64,000 nucleotides of DNA from Lophius americanus. Taxonomy: Eukaryota; Chordata; Actinopteri; Lophiiformes; Lophiidae. The notes below the pieces were generated by a model. The model made no database searches. It worked only from the letters and a program-made list of their open reading frames with translations, and was not told the origin of the DNA. The stretch spans positions 1 to 64,000 of the forward strand of contig JBBDHG010000489.1 of the NCBI GenBank assembly GCA_037951165.1, read 5' to 3'. A program made the translations under genes and the position numbers. Positions 1 through 11,338 of the stretch are shown piece after piece; the first letter of the stretch is position 1; the number at the start of each line of letters is the position of its first letter.

Positions 1-56
1 CATTGTGAGTTTCTCCTGTCTGACTGATGCAGCGTGTCTTTTTCTTAAACCGACAG

Positions 57-799
57 CATATGATTGCAGACACAGTGAGAATGATTCGCCACTGCCAAAG
101 CGACCAGCCAGGTAAGCCTTCTCAGATTATTATCTTGATTACCTGCTCAGCTAAAACTCCTTCTGTCAAACTGTCCATGTTGGATAAAATACATTTAAGA
201 AAATATGGTGTGGTGTTTGAGTATGGTTGAATTCATTCAGTGACCGTATTTGATTGTGTACTGTGGAGGTTTTGTTCTGTGTGATATGTGAAAGCAACAA
301 AAAGGCCTATCTGTATTTATGTCATGTTATTATTAAGAAAGGGGCGGGTATTATAAGGAGTATCTTCTTCCTGCTCCTTTTTCAATCTAATTTGGTGACA
401 TTGGTCTCAGAAGATACACATAAAATGAGCGACATAAAGGAAATGAAATGAAAATACTGATGTTTGGAGCCATCGGTTGTGAGGAGGCTATCGCCCTCTG
501 CAGCCGAGTCAGAGTACTGCACCCATACATGAGTCTTTGGTCAGTTTCTAGGCAACCATTTTTCTAGAAAGTCTTTTACCCTCTTTGTGATACATTTGGT
601 GTCATAACCAGGTTTGTAGGAATGTGGGACATAGAGCTTCTCTGTCTGACTAATGTGCGTGTTATTTGACCGTCTCCTAGGCAACGAGGTCATCGGGGCG
701 GACAGCGCGGAGGTGAGGGCGAGCGTTCAGTATCTGCAAATTATTGACAATCAGCAGACACTTTTTCAACTCTCTCACAAACTGGAGCCACGCTCTTAA
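57..799 (+). CDS. rapgef5: rapgef5 C-terminal end (Rap guanine nucleotide exchange factor 5), last two coding exons
   Basis: Two exons, 57-111 and 681-799, join in phase 1 and end at TAA 797-799. Acceptors end in cgacag and tcctag, and the donor is gtaagc. The joined reading ends with HMIADTVRMIRHCQSDQPG, then a segment containing IIDNQQTLFQLSHKLEPRS. This matches the C-terminal tail of the Epac/RAPGEF3-4-5 family, which ends in a V/I-IDNQ...LS..LEP block just after the CDC25 exchange domain. The HMIADTVR helix is closest to RAPGEF5, as I recall that family. Known role: exchange factor activating Rap GTPases, acting at membranes and the nucleus. The catalytic domain lies outside the window. 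Gene order with cdca7l and sp4 matches human chromosome 7p15.3, which supports RAPGEF5 over RAPGEF4. Residues before 57 are not visible. Confidence 0.85.
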
Positions 800-1387
800 A
801 CGCACTCATGGACGCACTCTCTGACGCACTGGATTATGGGTAAATGTGGCGGTAATAGGACGCTTTGCTCAGCAAGTGTCACACACGCACACCTTTGAGT
901 AACCAGCAAGGGTGCTGAGTGGAGAAGCTTGGACACCAAATGTGTTCAGAAAGGATTTATAAAAATGGCCCATCCTCTGGTTGACCGTCCGAAGGAGGAG
1001 ATTCTGAGCATCAAGACGGACATTTGCCAAAATGAGAGTGGAGGAGGATATGGTTACTTTGTGTAGTGTCGCCTAGACTGCATATGTTTTAAGTTTATTT
1101 ATGAGCCTGTTTACCGGGTGGAGTGTTTCTTTGAGCCTCTACAACATTTCAGTTACGGACACAAAACCGTTTGTGGAGGAATTTGGATTTGTTTCTAATC
1201 TGATGTCCGCAACCGGCTCCATCAATGACATCACGGGATTTCACCTGCATCACGAAACACCTGCCTCCTGATGCACGGACATCCAGGATACATGACGGTT
1301 ATTCAGGTGTGTGAGGTTTTCAGGCAGTGACGACGCGGTGTTGCACCTGAACGACCTCCACACCTTTTTTCACTGAGGCTGTCTAAA
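800..1387 (+). other. Probable rapgef5 3' UTR and flank
   Basis: Directly follows the rapgef5 stop. No further splice-compatible coding sequence was seen. The poly(A) site could not be fixed: AATAAA occurs at 2656-2661, near 3189 and near 5077, but the first lies in a dispersed repeat. Any of these, or none, may be used. Confidence 0.4.
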
Positions 1388-1777
1388 CACTTTAAAAAAC
1401 CGCTGGGTTACAAATCCACCCATTTGGGTTATTTTGGTAACTAAGTGCTGATTCTAGTGGGTACCGTGAGTGTTGGGTTATGTTTTATACCCGAACATAG
1501 GGTTCAAATAACCAACCGAAATTGACTCAATTCCAAATACCAAATATACCAAATAAACCACATTTTTGGAATTATTTGTTTTAAATGCTGCCCCCTAGTG
1601 TCAGAGATCAGTAATGGATAGTAAAATCCATTACTGCAAAACGTTAGGATAGTAAAATGGATTGAAACATTTAAATAGAAACAAAATGACAACAAAAAAC
1701 AACCAACCCAACTTTGTTACCCAGCAGCATCAATCCAGCATTTGGGAAATTAAAATAACCCAGACATTTTTAGAGTG
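1388..1777. mobile_element. Short inverted-repeat DNA element (MITE-like)
   Basis: The left end reads CACTTTAAAAAACCGCTGGG. The right end, read on the other strand, is CACTCTAAAAATGTCTGGG. These are imperfect terminal inverted repeats of about 21 bp flanking about 390 bp with no coding capacity. The ends resemble non-autonomous hAT-type elements common in fish. A clear 8-bp target duplication was not seen, so the family is an inference. Confidence 0.55.
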
Positions 1778-2574
1778 AAGGAACATCCCAGAATCCTGTC
1801 TGATGTGTGAAGGAAGCGTCGTGAAAGGATTTGATTGACTGACTCACGACTGGACCAGAGTTCCAACACTATTCTCTCCAAGGTTTTTTTCGTATGAATA
1901 GATAATGATGTTTTTTTTTTGTTGTTGTTGTATATAAAGTGGACCTAAGCGTTTTTTCAGTGCCAAATATCACAAGGAGTCCTGCAGAACTTGCAGGAAT
2001 CTTTCTTTTCGTTAATTTCTTTGGATGAGCCCTGGAGCCACGTCTGGTTTCCGGATCTGACTCCCTCGCAGATACGACATTATGATGACTGATTTCGGGG
2101 TTGTTTATCTGCGGTTGCTATGGAAACAGCCCCATAATAGACCTGGAGTGATAATTCAAAGTGAACCGCCGCAGATCTGGGTTTGGAAATAGGTCCGTTC
2201 AACAAAATCATGTTCAAAGGAGAGAATTGTTTAGATTTTAAATGACTCAGTCCGACTGAAAAGATGACTCCGTTCGGACTCTGTTGGTTTTGTGGGAACT
2301 TACGTGAAAACCGAAACAGGGTGAGGATGGAATAATAGAGGCCAAAGGTCACAGACTTCCTCATAATAAGTTTTTTCTGCAGCGTTGGTTCAAGTTACCG
2401 CCAAAAAACTTCACACGGACTGGACGAATGATCATTGGAGTTGAATGAATGCCTAATTCTATGTTATTTACCTGTTGACAAGACAATAACATCTTTTCTT
2501 AGCTGACGATTACTGCCATCAACGATTGTATCGTATCTTTGGTCCCCTGCATCGCAAGGACATCAGTATCAGTC
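1778..2574. other. Intergenic or UTR sequence, nothing recognised
   Basis: AT-moderate unique-looking sequence. Short open frames here lack splice signals, codon pattern or known motifs. It includes a short poly-T/GTT run near 1909-1930. Confidence 0.4.
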
Positions 2575-2970
2575 TAATTACAATTAGTCCGAAAACAGTG
2601 TTTTTCCTTTAAAAAAATTTTTTTTTTAAAGTTCCCTCTAGTGAGTGAAATAGAAAATAAACAACATAGATCTCCTGGAGTCACTTCAAAGGCACCAAAG
2701 TCCGACTAAATCGGACCAACGGCTCGGACGCTAGGTCCCAAATACTGTGTTTATCATAAAAATCTCCCCCTAGTGAGTAAAATCCGAACTATTAGAGTAA
2801 AACACAATGTGTACAAGACAAGTTTTCCCCGGGTCGATTCATAAGCAGCGGATTTGAACAACCCCCCCAACGGTTGAGAGAAAAATTAGGGCCTAGAAAC
2901 TTTTGGAGATAAAGCTCACTTTTCCCAAATCAATCCAGTTCTTCCTCGCACTCGGGTCCATGTGGGTATG
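2575..2970 (-). repeat. Dispersed repeat R, copy 1
   Basis: Carries the marks of the family on the minus strand: a CACTAGRGGGA core (plus-strand tccctctagtgag near 2634 and ccccctagtgag near 2767), a CCGATTTAGTC block (plus-strand gactaaatcgg near 2703) and the CCCAAATCAATCCAGTTCTT segment near 2925. Two sub-repeats about 130 bp apart are visible. The family is not one I can name. Confidence 0.6.
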
Positions 2971-3219
2971 AAATTTGAATTTGGTCACGTTTATATTTGG
3001 ATTCGGTAAAAAGCTTCAATCATGGTTCGTTTCCTCGACGGACCAGTTGCCGCTCTGCAGTAGTTCCATGAATTTGTTGAGTTGGTGGATCTTTAGACTT
3101 GACAAATTAAAAGTCTTAAAGTCTCCAGGCTCTCCGTTTGTTTTTACTGTGGATTAAAACCAATCACTCACTTTGGGGATCTTTATTTTTAAATAAAGTA
3201 CTGTGGAAATCATTTAATT

Positions 3220-3325
3220 TGATGAGTTCAGTCGCGAGGATTGCTTGTACAACGCAGGGGATTGGGGACTTTTTCCGGGATTATATCTTTGCTGTCACGG
3301 TCGACATTGGAGGTGGTTTAATTCT
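3220..3325 (+). repeat. Terminal segment of dispersed repeat R
   Basis: Contains GCTTGTACAACGCAGGGGAT, then a GGGACTTTTTC block and a CTTGCTGTC block. The same string recurs near 24,370, 26,090 and, in part, 9,950 and 59,800. It marks one end of repeat R. Confidence 0.6.
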
Positions 3326-3634
3326 CCACTCAGATTTCTTGGCGCTTATTAATTGAATATCGTGGAAACTCTGAAATCATCGCCAGCTCAGTTTGTCATC
3401 GCCATAAAAGAATGATGATGATGAGGAGGGGCATTCAGGAAGTACACACTGTTTTTACAGTGCTCTTATTTTCTCCTTACCCTGTATCTGAATATGAATA
3501 GCCACATTTCTGCTGAGGAGGCGCAAACGTGCGACCGTGAGAATTCTAAATATTCTGCAGCGACGCAGAACTTGCAATGCGATAAACAAAAGAGTATTTA
3601 AAAATAGGGGCTTAAGTGCAATACAGTGGAAATG

Positions 3635-3715
<81 letters not shown>
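3635..3715. repeat. (CT)n microsatellite
   Basis: About 80 bp of nearly pure CT dinucleotides. It keeps several frames open on both strands (Ser-Leu or Arg-Glu repeats), which should not be read as protein. Confidence 0.95.
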
Positions 3716-3717
<2 letters not shown>

Positions 3718-5600
3718 TCTTCTGTTCGTTCGGAGAAAAAGATCAAAGAGGATATAAGGATGAAGTCGAGGCCGTTCGTCTTCGTCTCTTCATTAAAAAG
3801 TCTTTTGAAGACGAGCTCCAGCCCGATGTCTCCAGTCCTACCTGTAGATCGCCCCACTTGATTAAATCTGACTGTTTGAACCAGTTGGATGGTTCCGTTT
3901 GAGATCAAACAATTATATTCTCAAACTCTGATGGTGGGTTTTACCCTTATAGCAGTTATTGGATAATACTAAATATTTTTTTAAAAATATACTTTTAAAC
4001 ATTAGTTAGGTGATCGGTCCAAATTATGTTCAGAATTATTGCTGCCTTTTAAAGAAATTAGGCAAATGAGATGCAAGAAGAAAACTGTCTTTATTGCCCA
4101 TACCCATAATCCTTCATTCATATTATTCACAGGGATCTAACCGTTTCTATTTTTGAGTAACAAAGTTTAAGAGAATGTTACAACCTCAACACGAAACAAA
4201 TATTTTTTAGCATCTCATTTCACTTATTTTTGAAAGGCTGTCACTAATTCTTGAGGGAACGTCCAAAAAGTCGAGGAGAACGTTAAGCGCTGTAAGCTCT
4301 ACAGCTGCATTTTGCCGTAACTGAGTGTGAGCAGAGAGTGCTTTCAGTTCAAACACAGGTCGTATCGTTGCTTTTTTGAACCGTAAGACAAATGACGTGT
4401 AATTCTATTCCTCTCCGTTACCACGCCTGACTTTAAAGATGCTTTTCGTGGATCGGACTCTGATTCCCGGTGTCATAGCAAGTCATTTTTACTATTAACC
4501 TGTACAAGATGCACACATGCACAAACACACTCAAAGAGCAGAGCCGTTGTGCTATACTTGTTATTTATTGTAATATCTTGTTTATTTATGGTTCATTTGA
4601 GGCCACGTTTTTAGAAGTCGTGAAGAAAAAGCAGTTTGTAGTCCGAAGCTGCAGTGCTGGAATGTAAAAGCACTTGTAATGTTTTGTGGCGGCGGAAGAG
4701 CGAATCCATTGGCTAACGCCAGTCTCTGCTCTGTGATGGACAGGAAACCAGTGGCAAGATGTATTCAGTGTTTCATTGGCTGTTGTCATGACTGCGTAAC
4801 GTTCTGGCGGGGGGGGGGGGGGTCGTTTTAAAACAATGTTGTTTAAAATTTGTTTGCATGTTTAAACAAAAAAAACTAAAAAAATTCACATAGCAAAGGA
4901 GAAGAAATGGAAGACTTTGTACTACTATTGTAATATTGTTGATGTGTAAATACATGTTATAGTACGTCATTATTTATCAGTTGTAAATGAAAAAAAATAG
5001 TGAACTATGAAGCAATACGTCTCCCAACTTGTCTTTTCTAAAGCTGCGTTTTACTATGTCGAACTCTGACTGACGAGGAATAAACGAGAGGTTTTATGTG
5101 ACATCTCAGGTGAGTTTGTGATCTTTTTCCTTTCTTTGTTTTCCACTCGTGCTCGTGTTCTGTGTGGTTACGGACAAGTTCCCACGGAAACCGCATGAAC
5201 ATTGCATGAACCCCATGGTACATATAATACAAAAGCAACAATGTTCTCCAACATGTAGTTTTGCATCGCGATTCCATTCCATTTACGTTAAAACAAATTG
5301 TCAGCAGTAGATCATGTTTTAGATGGAACCAGATTTACACCAAGCATACTAACGCATTTAAATAATTAACAATAACTGGATATGCCTGTTATGGTGACAA
5401 TGGACAAAGTGTCAAACGAAGTCATCCTTTATTTAATGATCTTTCTCTCCTCCTCCCCCTCACTTACTTTTGACGTAAGTAAATAAATATTTATGTTCGA
5501 CGGACTTTAACTTTAAAGTAATATTCAGAGCAGCGTCTCATCGGCAAACACTCTCTTTCAAGTGTAACTGAAAATATGTATGTAAAGTCAAATACTTTAA
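3716..5600. other. Intergenic sequence without a recognised gene
   Basis: AT-rich DNA holding short open frames without splice context. A G-run of about 14 bases sits at 4809-4822. AATAAA near 5077 could be a late poly(A) signal for rapgef5. No RNA gene or conserved protein motif was recognised. Confidence 0.4.
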
Positions 5601-5604
5601 TTGA

Positions 5605-6024
5605 AATGGACATTATGGTCTATCATAAAGTTTAAAGACTAAATATTAGACATTAAATGGTTTTGGAAACTCGTTTTTTTAGACACTCTCAATGAAAATA
5701 TCGATATTGACACCGGTCCAGTAAGTATGGAGCAACAGGCTGACAGATGAGGCAAGGCAGACGTTTCTGTGGACTATGATGTTTTCTTTGGAGGCTCACA
5801 AATATACACAGGGGTCAAAGGTCAGTCAGTGTTGTCCAGCCACACAGAGAACCTTCATTTGCAGATTGATCCACCAAGTTGACACATGATCTGATATAAA
5901 AGGATCAGCCCACACATTGCATTACACAGCTGTTTATGGGAACAGAGGAGGACCTGCACAATAGCAGGCAGGTGGTCTTAATATTATGGCCAATCAGTGT
6001 AAACCTACAGCCTTATGTTGCTTC
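5605..6024. mobile_element. Mariner/Tc1-like non-autonomous element, older copy
   Basis: The same sequence occurs near 10,915-11,335 and 16,076-16,496. Its right end has GCAGGTGGTCTTAATATTAT followed by GGCC and ATCAGTG, the type of terminus seen in fish mariner-like elements. The two later copies lie inside the lectin units; this one is more diverged. The left terminus was not defined and no transposase is present. Confidence 0.45.
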
Positions 6025-6031
6025 TTCGTCA

Positions 6032-6447
6032 ATAATAATAATAATAATACATTTAATTTATAATGCACTTTACATTTGGATCAAATCTCAAAGTGCTACA
6101 AGGCAAAAGCAGATAAAAGCATCAATAAAAAAATAAAAAAATAACTATACAAAAACGTGACCAAAAGAATTAATGTTAATTACAGTTATAGGTTCTGCTA
6201 AAAAGAAAAGTTTTAAGTCCTTTTTTAAATGTGTCAGTCATCTGTGGAGCCCTGAGATGGTCAGGGAGTGCATTCCACAGACGAGGGGCAGCAGAACAGA
6301 AAGCCCGTTCTCCCATGGTGCTGAGCTTAGTCCGGGGAAGGAGGAGGCGGTATGAGTGGGTAGAACGGAGGGATCGTGTCGAGGTCAGTGGGGTGAGTAG
6401 TTCTTTCAGGTAGGGGGGTGCGTTACCATGGATGCACTGGTGAGTGA
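6032..6447 (-). mobile_element. L2-clade LINE 3' fragment with target-site duplication
   Basis: Minus-strand 3' end of a LINE with an (ATT)n tail, visible on the plus strand as AAT repeats from 6032. Flanked by the 7-bp direct repeat TTCGTCA at 6025-6031 and 6448-6454. The body encodes, in reverse, the C-terminal reverse-transcriptase tail of L2-type elements; the best-preserved version is at 59,616-59,770. The empty version of this site exists near 11,338 and 16,499. Confidence 0.8.
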
Positions 6448-6454
6448 TTCGTCA

Positions 6455-6870
6455 CTCTGTTTTGAGTGACAGGGAAGTATGTCAGATCGGTACAGGGTAT
6501 GTATGAGAGCGGTTACGACATAGTAGGAGTGACAAATGACTTCAAGGTGGAGGCGGGACTGCACCAAGGACGGGCTCTAAGCCCCTTCTTCTTTGCTATG
6601 CTGACGGACAGACTGACAGATGAGGTCAGGCAGGAGTCTCCGTGGACCATCATGTTGGTGGAGGACATCAAGACCGGTAGTGAGAACAGGGAGCAGATGA
6701 AGTGGAGTGTGGAGAAGAGGTGAAGAAGCGAGTTCAGGCAGGGCTGAGTAGGTGGAGAGTAGTGTGAGGAGTTATCTGTGACAGAAGAGCAGCAGCAGGA
6801 GTGAAGGGAAGGTTTCCGTGATGGTGGTGAGACCAGCTTTGTTGGATGGTTTAGAAACGGTGGCTCTTGC
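6455..6870 (+). pseudogene. RTE-clade LINE reverse-transcriptase fragment
   Basis: The plus frame contains LHQGRALSPFFFAMLTDRLT followed by DEVRQESPWTIML. This is the RTE-type palm segment that normally leads to a FADD active site; here that site reads LVEDI, so it is dead. Farther on, other frames give remnants of the downstream VKKRVQAG and VICDRR segments and a GLETVAL segment. Truncated at both ends and frameshifted. It continues the same ancestral block as 5,605-6,024. Confidence 0.75.
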
Positions 6871-6989
6871 CAGAAGAAAAATGTGAAAAGTGAATATATA
6901 CGTCCATAATGATCACCGGTACCCTGCTGGCTAACAGAACCATCAAAGGTTTTTGTTACCGCAAGACCCAAACAATAACAAATATAAAT

Positions 6990-7404
6990 CATATTTTACT
7001 CAAATAGTTTACATTTTACCCAGTAGGGGAGCTTTTTTTTTTATGAACAAACACAAGTTTTTTGGGCATAACTTCGTGACCTTTGGTCTTTGGTGCTCAT
7101 GAATAAAACTTGAGGAGGTCTGACTTGTAGAACTCACCAAATACTTCTGTAATTGTCCATATTTCACTCACTATGGGAATCTTTTACAAAAAAACAACAG
7201 TTTCTCGTCTGTAACTTTCCAACCATCAATCCAGTTGTGTCTTAAATTAGCTCCTATGTATTGAATGAAGGAAAATCTTCCTTGTTTTATTATTGAGCTC
7301 AGAAAAACTAGTTAACTGTATTTATCCTCATTATTGAGTCACTATGGGATCTGATCTCAGAACAGACTGCTGACTTCATAGAAATAGTTAGGTTGACTCA
7401 ATAT
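6990..7404 (+). repeat. Dispersed repeat R, copy 2 (left part)
   Basis: Contains the ACTCA...AGTAGGGGAGC core near 7015, the TTATTGAGTCACTATGGGAT block near 7332 and the block with CTGCTGACTTCATAGAAATA near 7368. It stops at the L2 insertion and appears to resume near 9,895, so the LINE is nested in R. Confidence 0.6.
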
Positions 7405-9693
7405 ATAATAATAATAATACATTTAATTTATAATGCGCTTTACATTTGGATCAAATCTCAAAGTGCTACAAAGCAAAAGCAGATAAAAGCATCAAAAAAA
7501 AAAAAAACTGTATAAAAGCCTGACCAAAAAGCAGCAATGTTAATTAAAGTTATAGGTTCTGCTAAAAAGGAAAGTTTGAGGAGGCGGTATGAGTGGGTAG
7601 AACGGAGGGATCGTGTCGAGGTCAGTGGGGTGAGTAGTTCTTTCAGGTAGGGGGGTGCGTTACCATGGATGCACTGGTGAGTGAGGAGGGAGATCTTATA
7701 ATCAATCCTGGAGGAGATGGGAAGCTAATGAAGGGAATGAAGAACAGGGGTGATGTGTTCGTGTTTAGGAACTCTCATCAGGAGCCTTCAGATGTTTTGA
7801 ACATACTGAAGTCTTTGAAGACTTTTATCAGGGATCCCGATGAGAAGTCCGTTACAGTAATCCAGTCGGGAGGAGACGAACGCGTGGACCAGCTTTTCAG
7901 CATCACTCAAGGTGAGTGAAGAACGGAGTTTGGAAATATTTCTAAGATGGTGAAAGGAGATCTTGCGAAGTGAGTTGAGGGTCGAATCTTATACCGAGGT
8001 TGGTGACTGATGAAGAGAGGGGAAGGTCGTGACCAGAGAAGGTAATACTGGTTATGGAGGAAGACTGGGTCTGATGTGGGGTGCCAATTAAAATTACTTC
8101 GGTTTTGGAGCTGTTCAACTGGAGAAAGTTGTTTTTCATCCACACCTTCATCTCCTCCAGACAAGCGCGAAGAGTTGACAAGGGAGATGATGATGACGAT
8201 GAGGATGGAGAGGCTGCGGAGGAACATGTCAGTTTTTATGTAGATTTGCGTGTCATCAGCGTAACAATGGAATGAGAGTCCCTATCGACTGATGACACGG
8301 CCAAGGGGGAGCATGTATAGTATGAAGAGAGTGGGGCCAAGGACTGATCCCTGGGGGACCCCACAGGTGACGGTGTGTGTCTGGGACCTTGAACTTCCAA
8401 GGGAAACGTATTCTGTTCTGTCAGTGACGTAGGATTGAACCCAGTTTAGGGCGGTGGCAGTGAGTCCAGTGGTGTGATGTAGGCGGTGTAGGAGTGTTCC
8501 AGGGTCAACTGTGTCGAAGGCAGCAGACAAATCAAGGAGAATCAGGAGGGAAGGTGAACCAGCATCTGCTGCCATCTGTAGGTCATTTGTGACTCTAAGC
8601 AGAGCTGTTTCTGTGCTGTGGGCGGAGCCAAAACCAGACTGAAAGGTTTCTAAGAGGTTGTTGTATTTGAGGTGGTCCTGGAGGTGGGCAGCAACTACTT
8701 TTTCCAGAACTTTGGAGAGGAATGGGAGTTTGGAAATTTAAAAAGTTCTGGATCGAGAGTAGGTTTTTTGAGGAGTGGTCTGATTATGGCGGCTTTTAGG
8801 GCAGATGGAACAAAGCCAGCCTGGAGGGATTGTTTTATTACAGCGGTGATCAGAGGACTGATGGAAGAGATGTTAGCTTTCCCTAGGGCTGTAGGACACG
8901 GGTGGAGGGCACAGGTGGAGGGTTTCATCGTCCTGATGATAACCTCAACCTCCTGCTGTGAGATTTCTGGGAAACACCTTAGAGGCTGGGAGATCTCAAA
9001 CTGTGAGTAAGCAGACTGGATAGGTAGAGAGGAGGAACCAGAAAGGACAGAACGGATTGAGTCAATTTTTGATTTGAAGAAAGCCATGAAATTATTACAG
9101 TGCTCTTCTGTAGTTTCTGTAAGTGGGGGAGTTTGTGGTTTAAGAAGATGATTGATAGTGGAAAACAGCTGCTTAGAATTTCCAGGACTGGTTTTGATGA
9201 TGTTGGAGTAGAACAGTGACCGAGCCTCTCTAAGGGACTTTGAGTAGACCTTTTGGTCTTCCCGAAAGGCTAGCTTGTGGACAGTAAGACCTGAAGCCTT
9301 GTAACGCCGCTCAAGGACACGCCCAGCTGCCTTCATTTCCCGTAGCTCGCTGGTGAACCAGGGGGCTGAGCGGGAGAAGGTGACTGTTCTAGTTTTTACA
9401 GGGGCGGGACGATCCAGGATGCTACTCAGGGATTTATTGTAGAAATCTACTGAGTCATTTGCTGATACAAAGTTGGCAGAAAGAAGATGCTGGAGGTCGA
9501 CTCTCATGGTTTCTGGGTTGATGTTTGTCAAATTCCTGAAGTAGATTTGATGTTTGGGCTTAGTGAGGGGGGACACAAGCGACAATTCCATGGAGACGGC
9601 CTTGTGGTCGGACACAATAAGATTGCTGAGAGGAGCAGAGTCAGTGATGACAAGATCCAGAGTGTGCCCCTCATGGTGTGGGTATAATAACAT
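7405..9693 (-). pseudogene. L2-clade LINE with endonuclease end and reverse transcriptase, broken
   Basis: A minus-strand retrotransposon of about 2.3 kb. Reading from 9693 downward: the end of the endonuclease domain (HTLDLVITDS, then SDHKAVSMEL), a linker, then reverse transcriptase with LLILLDLSAAFDTVDP (RT motif A), TCGVPQGSVLGP and FHCYADDTQIYIK, the YADD active site, at about 8233-8270. Next come LNSSKTEVILIGTPHQ and the 3' tail with AAT/ATT repeats at 7405-7425. Damage: a frameshift near 8,740, an in-frame stop just before the YADD block near 8,293, more shifts downstream, an internal deletion near 7,575 relative to sister copies, and no 5' end. Motifs fit the L2/Rex1 part of the CR1 group; exact family not determined. 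No longer mobile by itself. Confidence 0.85.
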
Positions 9694-9797
9694 TATATAT
9701 ATATATATATAATGTTATATTATTATATGTATATATAATATATAATATATAATATATAATATATAATATATTACATAATATATTATATATTATATAT

Positions 9798-9850
<53 letters not shown>

Positions 9851-9897
9851 TATTATATATTATTATTATATGTATTATGTATTATATATTATAATAT
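9694..9897. repeat. AT-rich (TA)n/TATAT satellite tract
   Basis: About 200 bp of almost pure A/T with many nested palindromes. It lies exactly between the 5' truncation point of the LINE and the resumption of repeat R. Confidence 0.9.
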
Positions 9898-10030
9898 GGA
9901 CTGCTTGAGATTTTTTACAAGTCGCATTAAATATGAAGGGTTCAATCAGGGGATTGGGGGATTTTCGGGAATATACCCTTGCTGTCGGGGACAACAGTGT
10001 AGGATTGCTTCCTGATGGCCTTAAATGTTC
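9895..10030 (+). repeat. Dispersed repeat R, copy 2 (right part)
   Basis: ATATGGACTGCTTGAGATTT, then a CAATCAGGGGATTGGGGGAT block and ATACCCTTGCTGTCGGGGAC. These are the same terminal blocks as R elsewhere, and they continue the piece broken at 7,404. Confidence 0.6.
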
Positions 10031-10137
10031 TTCATGTCAACTTGTCGGAACCTGCTGAAGCCCTAAAAGTAAAAGTGATCGCCATGTAAATCTGACCAAT
10101 GAGTTCCACCAACTGTGTCGACGCCTTCTCTGAAGCA

Positions 10138-10145
10138 TATAAAAG
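10138..10145 (+). promoter_or_regulatory. TATA box of lectin gene 1
   Basis: TATAAAAG lies 54 bp before the ATG, with a CCAAT at 10,096-10,100 about 40 bp further upstream. The same arrangement precedes the other two lectin genes. Confidence 0.75.
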
Positions 10146-10191
10146 GGGGGCGACCTTTGTTGTGGAGCACTAAAGAATCCAAGACTCCAAC

Positions 10192-10695
10192 ATGAACATG
10201 TTTCCGTTCTTCTTCTTGTTTGCTCTGGCTCTGGGTGACAGTTCTCCTTCAGAGGACCCCCAGGGATTTGTGCAGTGTGGCAACTGTCCCATGTTCTGGT
10301 TCGACTTCAACGGCCGCTGCTACAAGTACGTGGCCTCACGCCTGAGCTGGGCTGATGCAGAGCTTCACTGTGTGAAAGAAGGAGCCAACCTGGTGTCCAT
10401 CCACAGTCTGGGGGAACAGAAGTTTGTGGACAGCCTGGTCAAGAACTTTGATCCCTCTGAAGGACCCACCTGGATCGGATTAAGCGACATCCACAAAGAA
10501 GGCTCGTGGATGTGGTCCGACGGTAGCGCCCCAGACTTTTTGTACTGGAGCAACAATGAGCCAAATAACTTGGGAGTTGAACACTGCGTTCACGACAACC
10601 ATGGCGCAGAATTGCGATGGAACGATAAAGGGTGTGATCCACAGTTTCCCTCAGTTTGTGTGTCTCGTGTAAACTGCTCTCAGCTGCAGAAATAG
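10192..10695 (+). CDS. Secreted C-type lectin, copy 1 (lactose-binding-lectin / ladderlectin / nattectin-like family)
   Basis: A 167-aa intronless gene. Residues 1-15 form a signal peptide (MNMFPFFFLFALALG). A single C-type lectin domain spans about 32-157: Cys32-Cys43, Cys60-Cys156 and Cys132-Cys148 are the expected disulphides, WIGL is at 94-97, the EPN motif at 123-125 and WND at 143-145. EPN plus WND are the calcium and sugar ligands and usually predict mannose-type binding, although fish members are often named galactose- or lactose-binding. Two extra cysteines, Cys29 and Cys162, flank the domain and could pair with each other or between chains. An N-C-S glycosylation sequon lies at 161-163. 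A TATA box is at 10,138 and AATAAA at 10,807. Likely secreted in mucus or plasma as an innate-immunity lectin; some relatives are venom components, but nothing here shows that role. Confidence 0.9.
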   Translation: MNMFPFFFLFALALGDSSPSEDPQGFVQCGNCPMFWFDFNGRCYKYVASRLSWADAELHCVKEGANLVSIHSLGEQKFVDSLVKNFDPSEGPTWIGLSDIHKEGSWMWSDGSAPDFLYWSNNEPNNLGVEHCVHDNHGAELRWNDKGCDPQFPSVCVSRVNCSQLQK

Positions 10696-10769
10696 TTCCG
10701 TATCCATTCATTTCACCGCCGAGCTGCTGCTTCGATGACACGCCACAGGACTCTACCATCAAGATTGTA

Positions 10770-10770
<1 letters not shown>

Positions 10771-10805
<35 letters not shown>

Positions 10806-10812
10806 GAATAAA
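10771..10812 (+). other. 3' UTR of lectin 1: (GT)n tract and poly(A) signal
   Basis: About 32 bp of GT repeats lie directly before AATAAA at 10,807-10,812. The same GT-then-AATAAA pair follows lectins 2 and 3. Confidence 0.8.
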
Positions 10813-10914
10813 GGAGTATTTCACTCTACTTCATCTTCATCAGTGTTTGATTTCCACACATGTAAATGAGTGCGACATGAAAACAGTATTAAAACTACTT
10901 GTTCTAAATTCCAT

Positions 10915-11335
10915 GATATGGACATTATCTACAAACTATCATAAAGTTTAAAGACTAAATATTAGACATTAAATGGTTTTGGAAACTCGTTTTTTTAGAC
11001 ACTCTCACCGAAAATATCAATATTGACACTGGTCCAGTAAGTATGGAGCAACAGGCTGACAGATGAGGCAAGGCAGAAGTTTCTGTGGACTATGATGTTT
11101 TCTTTGGAGGCTCACAAATATACACAGGGGTCAAAGGTCAGTCAGTGTTGTCCAGCCACACAGAGGACCTACATTTGCAGATTGATCCACCAAGTTGACA
11201 CATGATCTGATATAAAAGGATCAGCCCACACATTGCATTACACAGCTGTTTATGGGAACAGAGGAGGACCTGCACAACAGCAGGCAGGTGGTCTTAATAT
11301 TATGGCCGATCAGTGTTAACCTACAGCCTTATGTA
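10915..11335. mobile_element. Mariner/Tc1-like non-autonomous element, unit 1 copy
   Basis: Near-copy of 5,605-6,024, with the same GGTGGTCTTAATATTATGGC terminus near 11,287. No coding content. Confidence 0.45.
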
Positions 11336-11338
11336 GCT

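Noticed and set aside
8695..9693. 332-codon minus-strand frame as a host gene
   Set aside because: Endonuclease and linker motifs identify it as the LINE; frameshifted and followed by stops.
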